Assembly (NCBI GenBank): GCA_028692735.1
Contig: JAQUWS010000003.1
Span: 1 to 58,923 of the forward strand
DNA from: Candidatus Altimarinota bacterium
GTDB lineage: Bacteria; Patescibacteriota; Gracilibacteria; BD1-5; UBA6164
Reading direction: 5' to 3'
DNA length: 58,923 nt
The position numbers were made by a program, and so were the translations under genes. Shown one piece after another: positions 13,019 through 24,777 of this stretch (positions are counted from its first letter, which is position 1; the number at the start of each line of letters is the position of its first letter). The notes beneath the pieces are model-generated. The model was given only the letters and a program-made list of their open reading frames with translations. It had not been told where the DNA came from and did not search any database.

Positions 13019-15121
13019 ATGAAAAAGAAAAAAATTATCAAAATCTCTATAATTACCATACTTTCAATAATTACTATAATATATCTATCAACATACATTG
13101 TTAACCCAAATATAGATAAAATCCCTTATTCATCAAACATATATGATTCAAACAATATAAAAATATGAGAAATTATAACTGCTAATAAATATAGACATGA
13201 AAAACTTGAAATTAAAGAAATCCCTGAATTTACAAAAAACGCTATAATTGACATAGAAGACAAGTGATTCTATAAAAATAATTGAATAGATATAACAGCA
13301 ATTTTCAGAGCAATAATCAATAATATATCAACCAATCAAATAATAGAATGAGGATCAACTATAAGCACACAAGTTATAAGAAATAATTATTGGTTAAATG
13401 AAAAAAGAACTTTTTTCAAAAAAATAAAAGAGTTTTATTTAAGTCTAGCATTAAATAAACATTACCCCAAAGATGAAATACTAAGAAATTATCTTTGAAA
13501 TATATATTTTTGATACTTAAATTACTGACTTAAATCTTCATCAAATTATTATTTTGATAAAAACCCTAAAGATCTCACAAAAGCAGAACAAATAGCATTG
13601 ATTTCTCTTCCAAAAAATCCTATAAAATATGACCCCTACAAAAATAAACAAGAATTTAAAAAAAGATTTGAAATAGTCTTAAACTCATTACTTAATGACA
13701 AAATAATAACAAAAGAAGAGTATGACTCAATTAAAAACGAAAAATTTGTATTTAATGAAAATCATGAAAATAAATTGCCCTATGTAATTGATTATATAAA
13801 AAACTCTAAAGATATAAAATTAACATCAAAAATAGAAACAACTATTGATTACAATTTAACAAAAAAAATAGAAGAAACATCTAAAAATAGCATAATTCCA
13901 CTAATTTGGAAAAATGTAAAAGACTATTCAGTAATTATAATTGATAGAAATACAAAAGAAATAAAAACAATGATATGATGAATAAATTACTACGCAAAAG
14001 AATGACAAGTAAATATGATAACATCTCCAAGACAAGTATGATCAACAATAAAACCTTTTACATATGTATTAGCTTTTAAAAATTTTTGATATACACCAGA
14101 AACTACTATTCTTGACTTACCTACACAATTTCAAACTAACTTATGATATGCCTACAATCCAAAAAATTACTCACTTGATTATAAATGAGAAGTAACAATT
14201 GCAGAAGCACTAAGCCAAAGTATCAATATACCAGCACTAAAAGTTGCAGAAAAAGTCTGAGTTTGAAACCTACTAAATTTCTTAAGACAGTTGTGAATTA
14301 CAAGTCTTACAAAAGATCAAGATTACTATTGATTAGCATTAACTTTATGAGTTTGAGAAATAAGCCTTTATGAATTAACTAGAGCATTTACTATATTTGC
14401 TTATGACTGAAATTTTTGTGATTTAAAAATTATCAGTCATCATGAACTTGAGTCAAAATCAACAAAAGATCATAACAATTTTAATGATTCCGGATCGAGT
14501 CCGGAATGACAGGATGTCTGTAAACAAATAATTGAAAAAAAATATACAGATATGATAAGCTATATACTTACTAATAGATATTTTAAATTAAATGAATTTC
14601 CTATAAACTGAAATCTTGATTTTGAAAACAAAAAAGTATTTTTAAAAACTTGAACTTCAAGAAATTTCAAAGATAATTGGACTGTTTGATTTACTAATAA
14701 TTACATTATATGAGTATGGGCATGAAACAAAGATTGAAGTGAAATGAAGTGAGTAAGTTGAGCATCATGAGCCTGAGAAATATTTAAAAATATTGTAGAT
14801 TATCTTGAAAAAGAACAAAATACAAGTGAGACAATAAAAATAGAAAAAAATAAAAAAAATTATCTTGAAATAACATCACCTCTTAGTAATAGCATATACA
14901 AAATAGACCAAACAAAACCAATAGAAACTCAAAAAATAAAGCTAGATTTTTCAACAGATTTAAACTACTCTAGCTACAAGTGGTTTATAAATAACAATGA
15001 AATAAAAGACAATTTTATAAACATTGAAAGTTGACAAAAAGAAATCAAAATTCAACTTTATGATAATAATTCTAAATTAATCAAAGAAGAAACAAATTAT
15101 ATTCAAATTCTTGAAAAGTAA
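13019..15121 (+). CDS. pbpC: penicillin-binding protein 1C, bifunctional transglycosylase/transpeptidase
   Basis: 700 residues. A membrane anchor (about 7-27) is followed by a GT51 transglycosylase domain with IEDKGFYKNNGID (catalytic Glu80) and GGSTISTQVIRN (about 111-122), then a transpeptidase domain with active-site STIK (Ser342, Lys345), SIN (401-403) and KTGTS (543-547). A short beta-rich C-terminal domain typical of PBP1C follows (about 620-700). It polymerises and cross-links peptidoglycan at the outer face of the membrane. The linked A2M at 2170-8739 matches the known PBP1C-A2M partnership. Odd feature: a GC-rich palindrome is embedded in frame at 14486-14510, adding a Ser/Pro/Gly-rich loop near residues 490-500, between SIN and KTG. 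Confidence 0.93.
14486..14510. repeat. GC-rich palindromic element inside pbpC
   Basis: The 8-bp perfect inverted repeat ATTCCGGA/TCCGGAAT around a TCGAG loop, flanked by G and GAC, stands out in very AT-rich DNA. It is read in frame with rare codons (TCG, CCG, GGA) as part of the PBP1C sequence DSGSSPEGQD. It looks like a dispersed REP-like or Rickettsia-RPE-like element accommodated in a surface loop. Only one copy was noticed in this window. Confidence 0.55.
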
Positions 15122-15123
15122 CA

Positions 15124-15140
15124 ATTATGAGAATCATAAT
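15124..15140. terminator. small hairpin between convergent pbpC and HD gene
   Basis: ATTATGA-gaa-TCATAAT, a 7-bp stem with a 3-base loop, lies just past the pbpC stop and before the stop of the facing gene. It may act as a bidirectional terminator. The stem is short and all AT except one pair. Confidence 0.4.
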
Positions 15141-15155
15141 CATAAAAAATTAACA

Positions 15156-16384
15156 TTAAATTCTACATCTATCCTTCATATTTATACTAACATTTTGTCT
15201 AACAACTTCTTTATTATATAAATCAGAAATGGATATATAATTTTTTAATTCATCTATTTCTTTTTGCAATAAATCATAAGCTTTACAAACTCATTTTGAC
15301 TTCATTTTTTCTCTATAAGCAACTTCCAAAAAGTATTTTTCTGTTTCAATAATCTTTTTTACTATATGTTCATCAGACATTCCCTTCAAAGTTCTTAAAT
15401 TATGAATTCTATCTGCAAACTTAACATATAAATCATCCTCTTCCAATTTTTCCAAATCTCAAAAATATAATTCATTTCTCCTTTCTTTTCATAGTTTTAA
15501 TAATTTAGAATAAATTTCTTTTTCATGTTCTTCTATATTTTCTAATCACCTATCCTCATAAAATTTAATTTTCTCTAAATCTGTTTCTCTTAAAAATTCC
15601 TTCCAATCTCTTTTTGTTAATTTTTTAATTCATTTAACTATCTTTTTTCAAAACAATCTTTTTAACATAGAAAACGTAATTCAAGGAATATCTTCTTTTA
15701 CATCATGAAGTAAAGCAATAATTATTTTATTTATATTTGGATTAGGAAGTTCTCTTAAAACTATTTCCATAGTTCATTTTAGATGCTCAAAACACCTATC
15801 TTTATGTCAAAACTCATCAACTGCACTTCTTTCCATTCAACTAAAAACTTGTTTAATCATATGATAAGCTGTATTAAACTTTAGCATTTTTCTCCTTGTC
15901 TCCAAATCATGTTTTTCCAATCCTAGCTTTTTTATTATCTCATCATAGTATCTTGTACTCATTCTAACATGATATGAATATCTATGTCTAAAATCATCAA
16001 GCAAAGCTTTAATTCTTGCTAAAATTATTTGGTTATCTCATTTTATAACAAACTTTCAAGACAAAGCATTAAACATACAAAAATCATAAAATTCTCTATA
16101 CATTTCTATACTTGTAAATATATCAGCTTCTGTAAATTGATAAGTATTACTATTTTTTTTAGATTCCTTAATAAATAATTTCAATAAATACTTAAAAACT
16201 TTTGTTTCTTCTACGTTCAATATATCAGCTCAAATATCTCAAATTTCAATAACTCAAAATTTTTTTTATTTAAAACTTCTCATATTTTATCAACAATTTC
16301 TCATACAAAAAAATCTGTTGAATTTGGAATTTTTTCTTTCAACAAATCTTTTAACTGCAAAATTTGAGTTTCTGAGAATTTCAT
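15156..16384 (-). CDS. SpoT/RelA-type HD-domain hydrolase, reading frame broken near the N-terminus
   Basis: The main frame (codons from 16265 down to the stop at 15156, up to 369 residues) carries an HD phosphohydrolase domain: HKDRCFEHLKG, IIIALLHDVKEDIP and FADRIHNLRTLKG, the latter two typical of the (p)ppGpp hydrolase domain of RelA/SpoT. No synthetase or TGS domain is present, so a small hydrolase or related nucleotide phosphohydrolase is likely. The only good start (16384) is in another frame, reads MKFSETQILQLKDLLKEKIP and stops at 16211. Adding one base at the A8 run at 16260-16267 would join the two smoothly into VLNKKKFGVIEIGDIG. Causes could be a sequencing indel, a real mutation, or -1 slippage. 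Otherwise the start must be a non-ATG codon or an internal ATG. Confidence 0.7.
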
Positions 16385-16422
16385 TAAATATATTTATAAA
16401 ACTATTTTACATTACTTAATCT

Positions 16423-17055
16423 TTATTTTTTATTTTTTTTATTTAATTCTTTTGCAAATAAAGCATTTAACTTTTTTAGTTTTTTCTCTCTTATTCAACC
16501 ATCCAATAAATCACTTATCTGAGGCTCTTTCCAATTCTTATCATCAAAATATTTATCTTTAACTTCTTCACCAACACCTTTTTGTATCTCATTTTTTTTA
16601 TTTTTTTTCTCTTTTATTGGAAGTATCTCTTTCAATATTTGAATTAAACTATCATCTATAAAACCATCACAAGTCTCATATAATGATTTTAATAAAATAC
16701 TGAAGTCATTTTGTTTTTCATAAATAAATGATTTAATAATATCCTTCATTTTCTCATTTAAAAGAATTTCTCCTAATACTGATTCTAGTACAATTATATA
16801 TTTTTTAAGTTTTTTTGATGAAATTCATTCTATTCTTCAATTTTCAATTTTTAGTAAATAATTTTTTATTGTACTAAATAAAGAATTAAAATCTTCATTT
16901 TTCATAATCTTCTTTAAATCTATTTCATCAATTGATAAAACTAATCATATTTTCTCATTAACATTATCAACAATTCAAGTAAGTTTATTGATAAATTTCA
17001 ATTTATTTTCATCAATCAAAATCCCTGAATTTACAAGATTTTCTCTATTTCACAT
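16423..17055 (-). CDS. conserved-looking protein of unknown function
   Basis: 210 residues, lysine/glutamate-rich and predicted soluble, with no signal peptide or membrane helix. It starts MGNRENLVNSGIL (second codon TGA = Gly). A helical body is followed by a very basic linker (about 147-163, KEKKNKKNEIQ) and an acidic segment (KDKYFDDKNWKEPQISDLL), ending in a lysine-rich tail. It lies 38 bases upstream of the frameshifted HD gene on the same strand, so the two may be co-transcribed. I do not recognise a family. Confidence 0.7.
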
Positions 17056-17235
17056 AATAAAAATCAAATTTAAAATTATATATTACTTTAAAGTATAAAA
17101 AGTATTAACTATAAGTCAAGTGTTTTTATAGATTTTTATAGTTTTGTTTGTTTTATTTATCAAATTAAGATAACTAAAACTTTTATTTTTTTATATTTTG
17201 TATAAACTGATGAAATATTTTTTAAAAACAAAAAA

Positions 17236-19461
17236 ATGAACCTAAATAAAGAACAAGAAAAAGCTAAAGACAAGATAGAATGACCTCTTTTAATAATTGC
17301 TTGAGCATGAAGTTGAAAAACAGCAACTCTAACAACTAGAGTTGAATACATGATAAAAGAAAAAAATATAAGTCCAACAAACATACTTTGTGTTACTTTT
17401 ACAAACAAAGCAGCTCGTGAAATGAGAGAAAGAATATGAAAAAAATTATGAATTGAAGTTACAAATAACATATACAAACAAAGAAATAATTTACCCTTAA
17501 TTTGAACATTCCACTCTATTTGAGTATTTTTCTTGAAAGAAATTTTAGAAAAATATGATTTAAATTGAATTTGAATAAACATAAGAAAAGACTTTTTGAT
17601 ATACTCAGAAGAAGATAAACTAAAACTAATAAAAGAAATAATTGTAAATGATTTAAAACTAGATGAAAAACAAAATCCAGCAAGACAAATGGCTTATTTT
17701 ATAAGTGAAGCGAAAAATAATCTCATAGATGCAAAAAACTATAAAACTCAAATAGATAGCTTTATAAAAGAAAAAGTATCTCAAATCTACACAATATATG
17801 AAAAGAAAATGTCAGAAAACAATGCTCTAGATTTCGATGACATACTTTTTAAAACTTTACAATTACTAAAAAATCCACAAGTACTAGAATACTATCAAGA
17901 AAAATATACATATATCATGGTAGATGAATACCAAGATACAAATATGGCTCAATATGAAATCATAAAATTATTAGCATCAAAATACAGAAATTTAGCAGTA
18001 GTATGAGACGATTGGCAGTCTATATATAGTTGGAGATGAGCTGATATGAGAAATATTCTCAATTTCAAAAAAGACTATCCAGAAGCTTTAATTGTCAAAC
18101 TTGAGCAAAATTACCGTTCAACAAAACATATAATTCAAGCAGCTAATTCTGTAGTAAAAAACAACAAAAGCTCAATGGACAAAACATTGTGGACAGAAAA
18201 TGAAAATTGAGAAAAAATATATATGATTGAAGCTATCGATGATAACTTAGAAGCAAAAACAATAGCAAAAATTATCAAAGAAAAACAAGAAACAAATAAT
18301 GAAAAATACTCAAGTAACTTAATTCTCTATCGTACAAATTGACAATCTCGTCAAATAGAAGAAGCCCTTATGAGTGAAGCTATTCCTTATAAAGTTGTAT
18401 GATGACTAAAATTTTATGATAGAAAAGAGATAAAAGATATGATTTGATACTTAAGATCAATCTATAATCAAAATGATGTAATAAGCTATAAAAGAATAAT
18501 AAATACTCCTTCACGTAAAATTTGATCTAGAACTCTTGAAGTTCTTGATATATACAAAAACAATTTTGCTTTACCCTATTTTCAAATAATAGAAAATGCT
18601 GATGAAATAGATGATTTAAATTCTTGAGCCAAAAGATCTGTAAAAGAATTTTTTAATCTTATGTTAAATTTTATAGAAAATTCAAGCAGATTGGAAGTAG
18701 CAGAATTACTAGAATACATAGTAAGAAAAACAGAATATGAAAGTTACTTAATAAACGAATACTGAACTGAAGAAGCTGAAGGAAAAATGGACAATATAAA
18801 AGAGCTTATAAACCTAGCAAGTAATTATAAATGACTTTGAGCAAAAGAATCCCTTTCTCAATTTTTAGAAGAAGTAGCACTAGTTTCAGATTTAGATAGT
18901 GTAAAAAATGATGCTGACTATGTAACACTTATGACTATTCATACAAGCAAGTGACTTGAACAAGAAAGAGTATTTATTGCATGAGCCGAAGAAAGCATAT
19001 TCCCACACATAAGAAGTCTAGAATCTCAAAAAGAACTTGAAGAAGAAAGAAGACTTATGTATGTTGCTATGACAAGAGCTAAAAAAGAACTTTATATATC
19101 AAGAGCAAGAGAAAGATTTCACTTTTGAAACTATGTAAGAAATCTAGAATCAAGATTCTTAAAAGAAATCCCAAAAGAATATGTAGAAGACTACAAATTA
19201 GAAATTTCAAACTTTTGATGTAGCTTCAAAACTTCATTTAACTCATCTTGAATTGAATTATCATCTATGTGACCAATTCCAAAAATAAAACCAAAAGAAT
19301 TTAATGATATAAAAGATTTTTCAATTTGAGACAAAGTCAGTCATCACAAATTTTGAAACTGAATTATCACTTCTCTAACTTGAGAAATAGCAGATATTGC
19401 TTTTTCTTGAATAGGAATCAAAAAAATGAATATAAAAATAGCACCTATAAAAAAATGTTAA
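17236..19461 (+). CDS. pcrA: UvrD/PcrA-type superfamily 1 DNA helicase
   Basis: 741 residues, an ATP-driven 3'-5' DNA helicase for repair and replication restart. Motifs in order: Walker A AGAGSGKT (22-29; all three glycines are TGA), Ia [11 protein letters not shown], motif [10 protein letters not shown] (about 229-236), motif [16 protein letters not shown] (about 257-269), [35 protein letters not shown]. The C-terminal 60 residues ([14 protein letters not shown]) are the Tudor-like end found in PcrA/UvrD. Length is normal for the family. Divergent from the minus-strand genes at 15156-17055, with a 180-base AT-rich gap between. Confidence 0.95.
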
Positions 19462-19521
19462 AAGCAAATATATTGACAATTAAGATTAAATGGTTATAAA
19501 TCATAAAATAACTATTTTTTT

Positions 19522-20217
19522 ATGAATGAATTAAATCAAAATACAGAAATTGAAACAACTCATATTTGAAATTTAACAAATTTCGAAAATAAAAAATTTT
19601 TTATATCAAGAAATACTATTATTTACTGTGTAAAAAAACCATCTAAAAAAGATTTTACATATTTAAAACTAGATACTTGAACTCAAATAAAAATATGACA
19701 ATACTTTAATAATCATGATGTATATGAAGTTTTTATAAATGATAATAAGGTATATCTTGACAGAGAAACAGTCTTAAGATTACAAATAATCACAGAAAAT
19801 GAGATAAACAGTCTAGTAAGTCAAATTCTTAAAGATAAATTTTGAAAAAAATGTTCAATTAATTCAAAAGATAAAGTTTTATATACAAACAATAACATAA
19901 TAAATAAATTAATTGAAATTGATTTTGAAGACATCAAATCTATTCTAGATTGGATTTGAAATAATGCTGCCGAATTAGAAAAAATTAATGATACCAATGA
20001 AATTAAATATATACTAAATTTATTTAAAAAAAATTGATATACCTCAAGTTATAGTACACAAAACTTAATAAACGAAGATAAAATTTATTATGATTGAATA
20101 GGTATAATTAAACTATTTCTTTACTCATTTGAACATGAAAAAAATTATATGAAAAACATCTACACATTAATAAATAAATGGAAAAAAAATAATTTCAATA
20201 AACAAAAAGCTAAATAG
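19522..20217 (+). CDS. unknown soluble protein
   Basis: 231 residues, starting MNELNQNTEIETTHIGNL. No signal peptide or membrane helix. The N-terminal part (about 1-90) is beta-rich; the rest is mainly helical with a tail of Lys/Asn. It lies 60 bases after the helicase and ends inside the left arm of a hairpin terminator. In-frame TGAs are read as Gly. I recognise no domain. Confidence 0.7.
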
Positions 20218-20230
20218 CTTTTTTTTTATT
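20205..20230 (+). terminator. intrinsic terminator
   Basis: AAAAGCT-aaat-AGCTTTT followed by a run of T. The stop codon TAG of the preceding gene lies between the arms. It ends the helicase-unknown unit before the ddl gene. Confidence 0.7.
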
Positions 20231-20294
20231 GATTATTTTTAAAATTAAATTATATTTTTAGTATAAAAATTTAATAAACTTAAATAAAAAAACT

Positions 20295-21443
20295 ATGAAA
20301 AAAAATATATGAGTTTTCTTTTGAAGCAAAACAGCTGAACATGATGTATCTATAACTAGTGCATATGTAGTTATGAAATGGTTAAAAAAAATTCCAGATT
20401 ATGAAGTATATCCTATTTACATAACAAATAAAGGAAAATGGATTTACCATAAAGAATTCAGTGATATAAAAACAATTAAAGACTTTGATACAAAAAGCCA
20501 AGAATTATCTATAAATATGTGAGAAAATGATAATAAAATGCACCTATTTATAAATAAAAAATGAATGTTTTGTAATAAAACTGAAATCACTCTTGATGCT
20601 TGTTTTCATGTATTACACTGATTAGCATGAGAAGATGGTTCTATTCAATGATTATGTGAACTTCTTGAAGTTCCTTACGTATGACCTTGAATCTTATGAT
20701 GATCAACAACTCTTGATAAAATAATCACAAAAGATATTCTAAAAGTAAACAATTTCCCAATTGTACCTTACTTACACTTTGAAAAATGAACTTGAAATAT
20801 AAAAGAAATAGAAAAACTACTAAAATATCCAATGTTTATAAAACCATATAATCTATGATCATCTATTTGAATATCAAAAGTAAATAATACTCAAGAATTA
20901 AAAGACGCCATAGAAGTTGCTGAACATTTTTCAAATGAAATAATTGTAGAACAATGAGTAAATAATCTAATTGAATTAAACTGTGCTGTTTATGAAAAAG
21001 ACTGAAAAATAATAACAAGTCTTGTAGAACAACCTGTAGCAAATGCTGATTTCTTAAGTTTTGAAGAAAAATACATCATAAGTGATAACTGATGATGAAC
21101 AATGACATGAAATAAGAAAAAAGTAAAAATTCCAGCTGAAATTCCAGATGATAAAACTAAAGATATAAAAGAAATGGCTTCCAAAATATTTAAAATATTT
21201 AAATTATGATGAGCACCAAGAATTGATTTTCTATATGATGAAAAAGAAGATAATCTATATGTAAATGAAATAAACCCAATCCCTTGAGCAATGCAAGTAC
21301 ATCTTTGGGAAAAATCATGAACTCATCAAACAGAATTTTTTAAAGATTTAATAGAAAGTGCAATTGCTCAAAATGAAAGAAGAAAAGTTAACATAGATTT
21401 CAAATCAAACATACTTGATCACACAATATCTTTCATGAAATAA
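20295..21443 (+). CDS. ddl: D-alanine--D-alanine ligase
   Basis: 382 residues; ATP-grasp enzyme that makes the D-Ala-D-Ala dipeptide for peptidoglycan. It begins MKKNIGVFFGSKTAEHDVSI (substrate-binding Glu in TAEHDVS), then FHVLHGLAGEDGSIQGLCE with the HG-x-x-GEDG motif, GGSTTLDKIITKDILK, FIKPYNLGSSIGISKV (ATP loop), and RIDFLYDE ... NEINPIPGAM (Mg-binding Glu/Asn). Somewhat longer than the usual 310-360. Together with murF at 22754 it supplies two successive steps of UDP-MurNAc-pentapeptide synthesis. Confidence 0.94.
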
Positions 21444-21498
21444 TATTCCACATTTCTAAATTTATTCATTTTAACATTTTTACATTTCTTCAACTTTT

Positions 21499-22257
21499 AT
21501 GCAAAATAAACAATGTCTATTAAATTGACTTATAACATCATATATCACATCTGATAATTTTGATAATGAAAAAAGTCTATTGTTTTTACACTGACGGGGA
21601 CAAAATAAATTAAGTTTTGAAAAAATCTATAAGTTCCTTGATTTTAAAAATATATCATACATAGCCCTAGATTTTCCTTGATTTTGATCAAGTTCTTTTC
21701 CAGACTTTGATTGGCAAGTTTCAGATTATGCAAATTTCACAAAAAATTTCATAACAAAAACTAGTCTAAAAAAACCAATCTTAATCTGACATTCTTTTTG
21801 ATGAAGAGTTTGTCTTATACTAGGAAGTGAAAAAGACTATGATAATATAGACAAAATTATCATGATATGATGAGCTTGAATTAAACCAAAAATAAACAAA
21901 TTAAAACTATATATTATAAAAACTTGAAAATTTATATTTTCAACTCCTTGACTAAAAAAAATCTGAGAAAAAATCAAAAAAAATATTTGATCAAGAGATT
22001 ATTTAGCTTCATGAAAAATGAAAAACATATTTTTAAATGCAATTAACAAAGATTTAACAAACCTTTTACAAAAAATAAAGTATCCAACTCTACTACTACG
22101 GGGAGAAAAAGATACTGAAACTCCGTTAAAAGACTGAATTTTAATGAATGAAAAAATTAAAAACTCTAAACTAAAAGTTTTTGAAAATAAAACTCACTTT
22201 GTACATCAAGAAATACCTAAAGAAATCTTTGAAGAAATTGACAAATTCATTCTTTAA
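21499..22257 (+). CDS. alpha/beta hydrolase
   Basis: 252 residues with the alpha/beta hydrolase signature: LLFLHGRGQN (oxyanion loop), DFPGFGSSS, nucleophile elbow GHSFGGR with Ser at its centre, RGEKDTETP carrying the acid, and a C-terminal THFVHQE supplying the His. The start ATG (MQNKQCLLNGLITSYI) is the only one that keeps the beta strands before HGRGQN; an ATG at 21566 is in another frame. It lies 55 bases after ddl and just before two envelope genes. Substrate unknown. Confidence 0.88.
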
Positions 22258-22286
22258 TATTTTCACAATTGATACAAAAAATAAAT

Positions 22287-22694
22287 ATGAAAACGACCTC
22301 AATATTTGAAAAAATTTCAGCATCAATAATAAATATTGTAATTACATTTATTATATACTTACCTTTTCATTACTCAATAAATACTGTTTTTTACAAAAAA
22401 ATAACGTTAGTAATTATATTTTTTTTATATAATCTAATTTTTTTAATTTTTAATAAAAATAAATGTTTATGAATGATGATAATGAAAACAAAATATGAAA
22501 AAAATTATCCTTTAAAAAATAAATTACTATATATAATCTTTTATACACTAAGTTTTGCTAGTTTGTTTTTTTCAATATACTTTCCTTTTGACTTATTTCT
22601 AGCTAACATGATTTTTCTTCAATTACCTATGATAATAACAAGAAAAACAACATTTCATTGATACATATCTTGAAATATAAAAACTATAAAATAA
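22287..22694 (+). CDS. small integral membrane protein, RDD-like
   Basis: 135 residues with about four hydrophobic segments. The loop CLGMMIMKTKY and the tail TTFHGYISG recall RDD-family membrane proteins, where G-x-x-x-G/K and a terminal T-x-x-HG motif are common; the match is by eye only. A TTG 18 bases upstream could be an alternative start. One in-frame TGA (Gly62) joins two halves that standard code would split. It sits between the hydrolase and murF, which suggests envelope work. Confidence 0.65.
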
Positions 22695-22753
22695 TATTAT
22701 CTTGATAAATTTCAATAATTTTATAAAATGTAAATAACTAACCAAAAAAAATT

Positions 22754-24163
22754 ATGTTATGCAAAAATATATTAACAAGTTACCAACTTGAAAACTATAA
22801 AACTTTCAGATTTTTAAAATTTATATATTCACATCCAAAATTTTGGATTTTATGATGAGATAGACAAAAAATCGTATGGACAAAAAAAGCTATATCAATA
22901 GCTATCATAACTTTAATTATAGCAATTATAAAACTTGTTTTATATATACTTTTATATTACAACAATATATCAACAATAGTTGATATATTATATTTTTGTA
23001 TATGGTTATTAGCTTTTCCTATATATATGATTATTGCTAATTACTTATTATTCCCGATTGACTTTATATTAAAAAGAAAAATTATAAAAACAGCTGAAAA
23101 AAAATTAAAAAAATTGAAAAAAATTGAAAAATTGAAAGTTATTTGAATAACATGAAGCTACTGAAAAACTTCACAAAAAGAAATACTTGAAACAATATTA
23201 AAAGAAAATTTCAAAGTATTATCAACAACTTGAAATAAAAACACTCCTTTATGAATTAGTGAAATTATTATAAATGAACTAAATGAAACACATGATATTT
23301 TTATTGTTGAAATGTGAGCCTATATAAAATGAGATATAAAAGACTTATGTGATATAGTAGAGCCAGAAATATGAATATTAACTTGAATTACCCTACAACA
23401 CCTTGAAAGATTTAAAAACATAAATAACATAATAAAAACAAAGTTTGAACTCATAGAAAGTCTTGATGAAAAATGATTAGCAATATTAAGTACATCAAAT
23501 GAAAACGTTAAAAAATGACTTGAAGAAAGAATAAAAAAACTCAAAGTAAAAAATATAAAAGAAATAAATAATCCTGAAAAAATTAATTACCTAGATAACT
23601 TAGCATGAATAAGTTTTGATTACGATAAAAATACAATAGAAACAAAATTATTGGCTGAACATAGTGCATCTCAAATAATAACAGCATACGAAATAGCAAA
23701 ATATTTAAAGATGCCAACTCAAAAAATATTAAATTGAATAAAAAATATCAATTATATAAAACACAGACTCGAACTAATATACAATCCTAATTCTAATTTA
23801 TATGTAATTGATGATTCTTTTAACTGAAATATAGAATGAGTAAAATCAACTATTAAACTATTAGAAAACATTAAATGACATCGTAAACTTTACCTAACAC
23901 CATGACTAGTTGAACTCTGAAAAGAAACATTTTCTATACACCACGAAATATGAAAAATGCTTGCTAATGTAATAGATAAAGCATTGTTAATAGAAAATCC
24001 TGCAACAAAATCCATTTTTAACTGATTAAAATCAGCATGATTTGATACAAAAAACATAATTCTATATAAATCAACAAATGATGCTCATAATGATCTAAAA
24101 AATATATTAGAATCAAATGATGTTATAATTTTTCAAAATGACTGGACAGATAATTATTTTTAA
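22754..24163 (+). CDS. murF: membrane-anchored MurF-like Mur ligase
   Basis: 469 residues. Two long hydrophobic segments (about 46-69 and 76-101) precede a Mur ligase catalytic core: ATP loop GITGSYGKTS (131-140), TTGNKNTPLG, EMGAYIKGDI, GILTGITLQHLERF, and the C-terminal domain VIDDSFNGNIEG ... LTPGLVELG. The core is that of UDP-MurNAc-tripeptide--D-Ala-D-Ala ligase, the user of the Ddl product. The usual N-terminal UDP-binding domain is replaced by the membrane region, so substrate recognition may differ. Confidence 0.87.
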
Positions 24164-24203
24164 AATAAAAAATTCTTTAAAAAGAACTTTTTATTTTAAT
24201 TTA
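24164..24203. terminator. bidirectional terminator between convergent genes
   Basis: AAATAAAAAATTCTTT followed after a short loop by AAAGAACTTTTTATTT: a long, nearly perfect AT-rich hairpin. It spans the gap between murF (+) and the minus-strand gene whose stop (24191-24193) lies inside the right arm. Confidence 0.6.
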
Positions 24204-24619
24204 TAATCAATATCATCTCTATAATCAATAACAACTAATCCAATATAATTAAATTTTGAAAAATCCTCAGCAAGTAAAAAACACATATCTTCAAATAATT
24301 CTCTAGCACTATAATCTTGTTGCAAAAAATTTTTTGACATTTTTTCCATTCAACACTTTTTAAAAATATCCGAAATCATAAACAATAAATCTTCAAATTT
24401 ATCACCAGAAATTTTTAACATTACATCAATAAGTTCCTTTAATAAGTCTTCATTTGAAAATCATTCATAATCATCCAAAAAAGTAATATTCCTTTTATTA
24501 AGCTCTGGCATTTTGAATAAAAATCTATATAAAACTGACTTTACTATATTCTCAATTTTAATATATCATGAATCAAGTCACTCAAAACTATTATTTAAGT
24601 TAATTCAATTTGTATTCAT
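24191..24619 (-). CDS. unknown small acidic protein
   Basis: 142 residues beginning MNTNGINLNNSFEGLDSGYI, with four in-frame TGA-Gly codons in the first 60. The body is acidic and helical (LLKELIDVMLKISGDKFEDL), and it ends with a short strand-rich tail (NYIGLVVIDYRDDIDYKLK). No signal or membrane segment. A single-gene unit facing murF. I recognise no family. Confidence 0.65.
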
Positions 24620-24716
24620 TGTAAATTTAAATTATATATAACAGTGTTATATATTATACATAAAAAATTATAATAATCAAGATTATAAATAATAATTTAT
24701 ATATTTTGAAACAAAA

Positions 24717-24744
24717 TTGACAATTGTTAAATATTTTTTATTAT
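24717..24744 (+). promoter_or_regulatory. candidate promoter of the 1229-residue repeat protein
   Basis: TTGACA at 24717-24722, a 16-base spacer and TATTAT at 24739-24744, 34 bases before the start codon. The -35 overlaps the near-palindrome TTGACAATTGTTAA, which could be an operator. Match is by eye. Confidence 0.4.
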
Positions 24745-24777
24745 AACAAATAATGAAATTATTTTTAATAAATAACA

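Noticed and set aside
13019-15121. Several short separate genes in place of one PBP1C
   Set aside because: They are pieces of one frame broken at TGA; reading TGA as Gly gives a complete PBP1C with all motifs in order.
16423-17055. Antitoxin or toxin partner of the HD hydrolase
   Set aside because: Only proximity supports it; no toxin-antitoxin motif is visible.
17160-17582. Long minus-strand frame (about 140 codons) opposite the helicase
   Set aside because: It lies wholly within the plus-strand helicase N-terminal domain, whose Walker A and motif Ia are clear.
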